Below, one piece after another: positions 59,463 through 64,000 of a DNA stretch of 64,000 nucleotides. Positions within the stretch are counted from its first letter, which is position 1. Each line of letters opens with the position of its first letter. Under the pieces are notes generated by a model that ran no database searches, was not told the origin of the DNA, and saw nothing but the letters and a program-made list of their open reading frames with translations. The translations under genes and the position numbers were made by a program. Source of the DNA: Phycisphaerae bacterium (lineage in GTDB: Bacteria; Planctomycetota; Phycisphaerae; UBA1845; JAFGLZ01); the NCBI GenBank assembly GCA_016927755.1, contig JAFGLZ010000023.1:1-64000 (forward strand), read 5' to 3'.

Positions 59463-62400
59463 ATGCGGGCATCGCTTGTCCTTGCGCTGTTAATCGGATG
59501 GGCACTTCTTGCTCCGCTGGCTCATGAGGTGCGTGCGGACGATTGGCCCACGTATCGCGGCGACGCGCGCCGCAGCGGGATATCGGCCGAGTCACTGACG
59601 TTGCCGATGCGGGCGGCTTGGGTTTACCGTCCATCCCATTCTCCCCGCCCGGCCTGGCCGGAGGCGCCGGCGAAGCGCGACGTTCTCAACCGCGTACCGC
59701 GTCTGAGCGCTACGACGACATACGACCGGGCCTATCACGTGGCTGTCGCGGGGGACTGTCTCTACTACGGGTCGTCGGCGGACGACACGGTCTACTGCCT
59801 CGACGTCGGGTCGGGCGAAGTCCGTTGGTGCTTTTTGGCGGAGGGACCGATCCGACTGGCGCCGGCTTTGTCGGGGGACCGGGTCTTTGTCGGATCGGAT
59901 GACGGGTGTGTGTACTGCCTGGGCGCCCGTACCGGTGAATTACGGTGGAAGCACCGCGCGGGTCCGGAGGACCGACGCCTGCCCGGAAACGAACGGATCA
60001 TCTCTCGTTGGCCGGTTCGCTGCGGGCTCGTCGTCGAGGGCGACGCGCTGTCGTTCTGCGCCGGGCTGTTTCCTCTCGAGGGCGTCTATCTGTGCAGGTT
60101 AGCCTTGGCGGACGGGGCAACGATCTGGAAGCGCAAGATCGACGTTTGTCCGCAGGGGTATCTGGTCGCGTCGCCGCAGGCGCTGTTCGTTCCGACCGGC
60201 CGCACGGCGCCGGCGGCATTTGCGTCCGCCGACGGCAAGCCGCTCTCCCATCTGGGTCAGACCGGCGGGTGCTTTGCGGTGGTCTGCGAGGACATGGTCG
60301 CGTACGGACCAAACGAGCGGGGAGAACTCTCCATCCACGCGCCGGCGTCTCGCGAGCGGATCATCTCGACGCCGGGCATTCGGCTCGTGGCCAAGGACGG
60401 GATGGCGTACCTTCTCGAAGAGGGCGCGCTGACGGCGTTGGATCGATCTCGATATCTCCAGATCGGACGCGAGATCAGCGCGCTCGTCGGCAAGCAGAAG
60501 AGGACGAGGCAAGACACGGAGCGGCTCGCGCGGCTTCGGCAGGAGCAAGCTCCAACGCGGAGGTGGAGGGTTCCGTGCGCCACGAGCTACGACCTGATCC
60601 TCTCAGGCAGCGTCCTTTTCGTTGGGGGCCGGGACTGTGTCGTCGCTTACGCCACCGAAGACGGGAAGGCGTTTTGGCGGGGCGTCGTCGACGGCAAGGC
60701 TTGCGGTCTGGCCGTGGCGGGGGGACGGCTCTTCGTCAGTACTGATAGAGGGAACATCCACTGCTTCGTGCAAGGCGGAGGGGAGGATCGTTCAGTCCAA
60801 GCCAGGGAGACATCGACGAGCGTGCCGTCAGGTTCGTTCGCCGAGGGCACCTTGCCGCCGCTGCTCGAGGGTATCGCCGAGTCCGTCGTCAAGGTCGCGG
60901 GGACGAGGAAGGGCTACTGTCTCGTGTTGGGCGCCGGAACGGGACGGCTTGTTCGGGAGGTCGCTTTGCGCGGCGATTGGCACGTCGTGGGCATCGAGCC
61001 GGACGCGTCCAAGGCCGCCGAGGCCAAGGGGCGACTGCGCAGGTTGGGCCTGCTGGGCACGCGGGCATCGGTTCACCATGCGCCGCTCAGCGAGTTGCCG
61101 TATCCAAGCTGTTTGGCCAACGTCGTGGTTTCCGGGGAGAGCCTGATCGACCGTTCTTGTCCCTTCCCTCCGGCCGAGGAGGTCTGGCGGGTCGTGCGTC
61201 CTTGCGGCGGAGCGGTCGTGCTGGCGGCCCAGAACGCGGCCGTTCTGGAGCGGTGGGGGCGGGGCAAGGTCCCCGGCTGGACTGTCGGCCAAGGGGAGCA
61301 TGGCTCGATCGGCTCGGCACGAAGGGGGCCGCTTCCCGGCGCGGGCGAGTGGACGCATGCCTACGGCGAGCCGGGCAATTCCGCCTGCAGCGGGGACACG
61401 CTTGTCGGAGGAGCGCTGGAGCTTCAATGGTTCGGCCCGCCGGGACCGCGACGCATGGTCGACCGTCACTTTCGCAACGTCCCGCCCCTCTACAGGGATG
61501 GGCGATTGTTCATCCCGGGCGACGGCATCGTGTACGCCGTGGATGCGTACAACGGCGCGCCGCTCTGGCAGGTGGAGGTGCCGGATTCACGTCGACTCGG
61601 CGTTTTTCTGGACACCAGCAACATGATCGTGGACGAGTCGCTGCTCTACGTGGCGGCCAGAGACAGGTGTCATCGCCTTGACGTCGGGTCGGGACGGGCT
61701 TGTGTCCCGTTTGCGCTACCTCGGGTCGAAGGTCGTGAATCTGATGAATGGGGCTACTTGGCCTGTGCCGGTGACGTGCTACTGGGCAGCGGCCGGCGAA
61801 GCGGGACGTCGTATCAGGAGATCAGCCGCGCTGCCGAACTGGAGACGCATCCGGTCTGGTATCCGAACATGCGGATGGCGCTGAGCGAAGCCGTTTTCGG
61901 TCTTGCGCGCCGGACGGGCGAGGTTCTCTGGACGCACGCTTCTGGACGCGTCGTCGAGACGACGTTGACGGTCGGCGATGGGCGGCTGTACTTCGTCGAG
62001 TCGCACAGCCCTAAGGCACTCACCGAGCGGTCCGGACGGTTGGCGATGCGTGATTTGATCGCGGGGGGCGATCAGTTCCTCGTCGCCCTCGATCTGGCGG
62101 ACGGGCATGTAATCCACAAGCAGAGACTGGATCTTTCTCGGTTCCAGCAGCCGACGTATTTGAGCTACGCCAACGGGGTGTTGCTGCTGAGCGGATCCCG
62201 GATTGTCGGCGGGGAGGCGATCACGGCCACGGGCCTGCCCTCGCTGGCCCAGCGCAAGGGCGACGAATCGATCCACTACGCGTTTCAGGCTTTCGACGCG
62301 TCCACGGGCAGGGCTCGATGGCAGGCCACGCACGGGACGAACCTTCCCGTCCGCGGCGGCCACGGGGAGTACAACCGTCACCCGACCCTCGTCGGCGGTA

Positions 62401-62732
62401 TGGCCTACACGTGGCCGTATGCCTATTGCCTCGCGACGGGGCAGAGAGTCGAGGCGCCGGTCTTCCCGAAGAACCGACACGGCTGCGGCGGCGTCTCAGG
62501 GTCCGCCGACGTCTTGTTCCTGAGGGACGGCAATCCAGCGATGATCGATCCGAGGTCGCCGGCGGGTGTGAAGCGTCTGACGCGGATCACGCGTCCCGGC
62601 TGTTGGGTCAACATCCTCCCGGTCGGCGGCTTGGTTCTTATCCCAGAGGCCAGTTCCGGGTGTTCGTGCGGCTACCCGATCCAGACGTCGATCGCGCTGG
62701 CGCCGACTCGCGGCCGGTCCGAGGCGGATTGA
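59463..62732 (+). CDS. Exported PQQ-type propeller with an embedded SAM-methyltransferase-like domain
   Basis: ATG 59463 has AAGGAG four bases before it. 1089 residues: signal peptide (LVLALLIGWALLAPLAHEVRA) followed by DDWPTYRGDARRSG, the typical opening of planctomycete PQQ-repeat proteins. Residues 45-455 and 650-1080 carry repeated propeller strands (VYCLDVGSGEVRWCF, VYCLGARTGELRWKH; YAVDAYNGAPLWQVEV, FGLARRTGEVLWTH). Between them, about 465-640, is a class I methyltransferase-like fold: YCLVLGAGTGRLVREVA (484-500, SAM motif I), VVGIEPDASKAAEAKGRL (motif II) and a later ANVVVSGESL. SAM is cytoplasmic, so an exported methyltransferase is puzzling. The domain may be degenerate, a ligand-binding remnant, or the export signal misread. 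Confidence 0.75.
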   Translation: MRASLVLALLIGWALLAPLAHEVRADDWPTYRGDARRSGISAESLTLPMRAAWVYRPSHSPRPAWPEAPAKRDVLNRVPRLSATTTYDRAYHVAVAGDCLYYGSSADDTVYCLDVGSGEVRWCFLAEGPIRLAPALSGDRVFVGSDDGCVYCLGARTGELRWKHRAGPEDRRLPGNERIISRWPVRCGLVVEGDALSFCAGLFPLEGVYLCRLALADGATIWKRKIDVCPQGYLVASPQALFVPTGRTAPAAFASADGKPLSHLGQTGGCFAVVCEDMVAYGPNERGELSIHAPASRERIISTPGIRLVAKDGMAYLLEEGALTALDRSRYLQIGREISALVGKQKRTRQDTERLARLRQEQAPTRRWRVPCATSYDLILSGSVLFVGGRDCVVAYATEDGKAFWRGVVDGKACGLAVAGGRLFVSTDRGNIHCFVQGGGEDRSVQARETSTSVPSGSFAEGTLPPLLEGIAESVVKVAGTRKGYCLVLGAGTGRLVREVALRGDWHVVGIEPDASKAAEAKGRLRRLGLLGTRASVHHAPLSELPYPSCLANVVVSGESLIDRSCPFPPAEEVWRVVRPCGGAVVLAAQNAAVLERWGRGKVPGWTVGQGEHGSIGSARRGPLPGAGEWTHAYGEPGNSACSGDTLVGGALELQWFGPPGPRRMVDRHFRNVPPLYRDGRLFIPGDGIVYAVDAYNGAPLWQVEVPDSRRLGVFLDTSNMIVDESLLYVAARDRCHRLDVGSGRACVPFALPRVEGRESDEWGYLACAGDVLLGSGRRSGTSYQEISRAAELETHPVWYPNMRMALSEAVFGLARRTGEVLWTHASGRVVETTLTVGDGRLYFVESHSPKALTERSGRLAMRDLIAGGDQFLVALDLADGHVIHKQRLDLSRFQQPTYLSYANGVLLLSGSRIVGGEAITATGLPSLAQRKGDESIHYAFQAFDASTGRARWQATHGTNLPVRGGHGEYNRHPTLVGGMAYTWPYAYCLATGQRVEAPVFPKNRHGCGGVSGSADVLFLRDGNPAMIDPRSPAGVKRLTRITRPGCWVNILPVGGLVLIPEASSGCSCGYPIQTSIALAPTRGRSEAD

Positions 62733-62845
62733 GACGCAAACCCGTCGCGTGCATCAATGCCGGGCGGATGATACCATTCCGCCACTTGCGGCGGATCAGT
62801 CGAGCGTGATCGACTCGCTACTCGTTGGAAACGGCGGCGCTGTCC

Positions 62846-64000
62846 ATGTCAGATACCCAGACGGGATTGAGGGCGAACGCACTGGGACTGTTGGCGACGT
62901 CGGCGCTGACGGCCGCGTATATGGCCCCGGCCTTGTCGATCTATGCGCTCTTCGGGGCGATGACGTCACAGGTCGGCGTTTCGGTCGGGTTCGTCATGCT
63001 GCTGGGCATGCTAATGACGCTTCCGTCGATCGTGAGCTTCGGCATGTTGGCCAAGGAAATGCCTTCGGCGGGGGGCGTGTACGCGTGGGCGCGGCGGGCT
63101 TTGGGGGAGTCTCTGGGGTTGTGGGTCGGGCTGGCGACGGCGTCGTACTACACGTTGACGGTGATTTTCCCGCCGATCGTCTTCGGCCAGTTCTTCAATG
63201 AGGTGCTCAAGGTCTTGGGCCTGCGGGCGGGGGTGGGGACGTGGCTGCTGGGCGTCGTTTTGGCCCTTGGTCTGACCGCCTATGTGACGTACCGAGGCAT
63301 TGTCGTCTCGTCGCGGATGGCTTTTGCGATGCTGATGACCGAGCTGGCGGTGGTGGTCGCGCTGGCCGCGACGTTCCTCGGCGCCGCTGTGGCCAACCAT
63401 ACGATCTCGTGGGCGCCAATTTCGCCGGCGCACGCGCACGGCGGGTGGTCGAGCATCTTCCTGGCCCTGCCGTTGGCGCTGCTGGCGATGGTGTGCGACG
63501 CGGTGACTCCTGCGTCAGAGGAGACGCGGGACGCCCGCCGGACGATTCCCTTGGCGATGGTGATGACGTGCGTGATGGTGGGGGTGTGGTACGTCGTGGG
63601 CTTTTCCGCCTTTGCGATGGCCACGACGCCGGAGGAGATCGTGAGCCTCTCGCAGCAGGCGTTCGCCACGCCGATCACGCCTCTGGCCGAGCGTTACTGG
63701 GGGTCGTTCAAGCTGCTCGTGACTGTTACGGGGATGACGGCGAGCGTTGGCGCGCTGGTTCCGTGTTCGACGGCGGCGTCGCGGGTTCTCTTTGCGATGG
63801 GTCGGGACGGGACGCTGCCGAGGTGGCTGGGCTACGTCCATCCGCGGACGAGCGCGCCGTGGCACGCGTTGCACGTCGTGTTCGTCGTCACGGGGCTGGC
63901 GATCATTCCCTTGGCCCTGCGGATCGGCGTTCCGCAGACGATCGGCTGGTGGGGCAACTGCTTCGCCTGGTTCATCGCGGTGGTCTACATCGCGGCCAAC
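62846..64000 (+). CDS. APC-superfamily amino acid permease, truncated by window end
   Basis: ATG 62846 opens a frame that is still open at base 64000 (385 codons, no stop), so the 3' end lies outside. SDTQTGLRANALGLLATSA leads into at least nine hydrophobic segments. The family signature MPSAGGVYAWARRALGESLG (about 70-90) is the APC consensus-like loop with the glycine-rich ligand region near TM1 (APALSIYALFGA). PLALLAMVCDAVTPASEET and SRVLFAMGRDGTLP (about 315-328) are also typical. Substrate is an amino acid or related compound; not further resolved. Ribosome binding site weak. Confidence 0.85.
   Translation, partial: MSDTQTGLRANALGLLATSALTAAYMAPALSIYALFGAMTSQVGVSVGFVMLLGMLMTLPSIVSFGMLAKEMPSAGGVYAWARRALGESLGLWVGLATASYYTLTVIFPPIVFGQFFNEVLKVLGLRAGVGTWLLGVVLALGLTAYVTYRGIVVSSRMAFAMLMTELAVVVALAATFLGAAVANHTISWAPISPAHAHGGWSSIFLALPLALLAMVCDAVTPASEETRDARRTIPLAMVMTCVMVGVWYVVGFSAFAMATTPEEIVSLSQQAFATPITPLAERYWGSFKLLVTVTGMTASVGALVPCSTAASRVLFAMGRDGTLPRWLGYVHPRTSAPWHALHVVFVVTGLAIIPLALRIGVPQTIGWWGNCFAWFIAVVYIAAN

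Noticed and set aside
1..64000. tRNA, rRNA, CRISPR arrays, insertion sequences, phage genes
   Set aside because: Looked for on both strands by eye; no cloverleaf, regularly spaced CRISPR repeats, transposase or integrase motif found. A tRNA scan would be decisive.

Overview
The window is a high-GC chromosomal segment, most likely from a planctomycete (Planctomycetota, perhaps a Phycisphaerae-like lineage). The evidence is indirect: two PEP-CTERM-anchored exported proteins, small membrane proteins with CPxCGY/CPECG zinc ribbons, secreted PQQ-type propellers, DUF6807, many large secreted carbohydrate-active enzymes, and eukaryote-like kinase and Ig-like domains. I found no rRNA, tRNA, CRISPR array, transposase or phage gene. 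Both window ends cut through genes: an Ig-domain protein on the left and an APC transporter on the right.

Layout. 1-2.4 kb: end of an exported protein, a membrane sensor-like protein without an output domain, and two small membrane proteins, one of 53 aa overlapping its neighbour by 4 bases. 2.4-6.4 kb: a two-lobed nitrilase (minus strand), a PrcB-like lipoprotein, and a HAF-repeat PEP-CTERM protein with a clear terminator. 6.7-17 kb: DUF6807 protein, a heparinase-like/FG-GAP fusion and a giant AsmA-like protein. 17.1-21.8 kb: UbiD-type decarboxylase followed by a tightly overlapping molybdate/tungstate-type ABC importer whose binding protein is a tandem duplication. 21.9-27.3 kb (minus): DUF3786 Fe-S protein, a large secreted protein of unknown function, and a CocE/NonD-type lipoprotein hydrolase. 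27.6-32.9 kb (minus): a kinase-like protein, an ATP-grasp/M20 fusion, a leaderless gamma-glutamyltransferase and an N-formylglutamate amidohydrolase; the last three are packed as an operon. 33.1-35 kb: sialidase/polysaccharide deacetylase fusion. 35-40.2 kb (minus): RND adaptor, RND pump and MarC. 40.2-47.4 kb (minus): alginate-lyase-like protein, GH130 phosphorylase, DUF1854 protein plus its ABC exporter partner, and a CE7 esterase. 47.5-56.8 kb (minus): two zinc-ribbon membrane proteins around a nested tandem repeat, a LamG/sialidase protein, a PEP-CTERM protein, an FAD oxidoreductase and an SGNH hydrolase. 56.9-64 kb (plus): DUF4091/GH123-like protein, an exported PQQ propeller with an embedded methyltransferase, and a truncated amino-acid permease.

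Functionally, most of the window looks like secreted polysaccharide and glycoprotein breakdown (sialidases, CE4, CE7, SGNH, PL-like, GH123-like, GH130). No SusC/SusD pair and no sulfatase is visible. The more original material is the ATP-grasp/M20 + GGT + FGAH operon (inferred intracellular amide or gamma-glutamyl chemistry), the exported methyltransferase-propeller chimera, and a family of dispersed intergenic elements. The elements comprise four copies on the same strand built around a 20-nt hairpin with a CTGAAG centre, plus several unrelated hairpin clusters and a period-10 nested tandem repeat.
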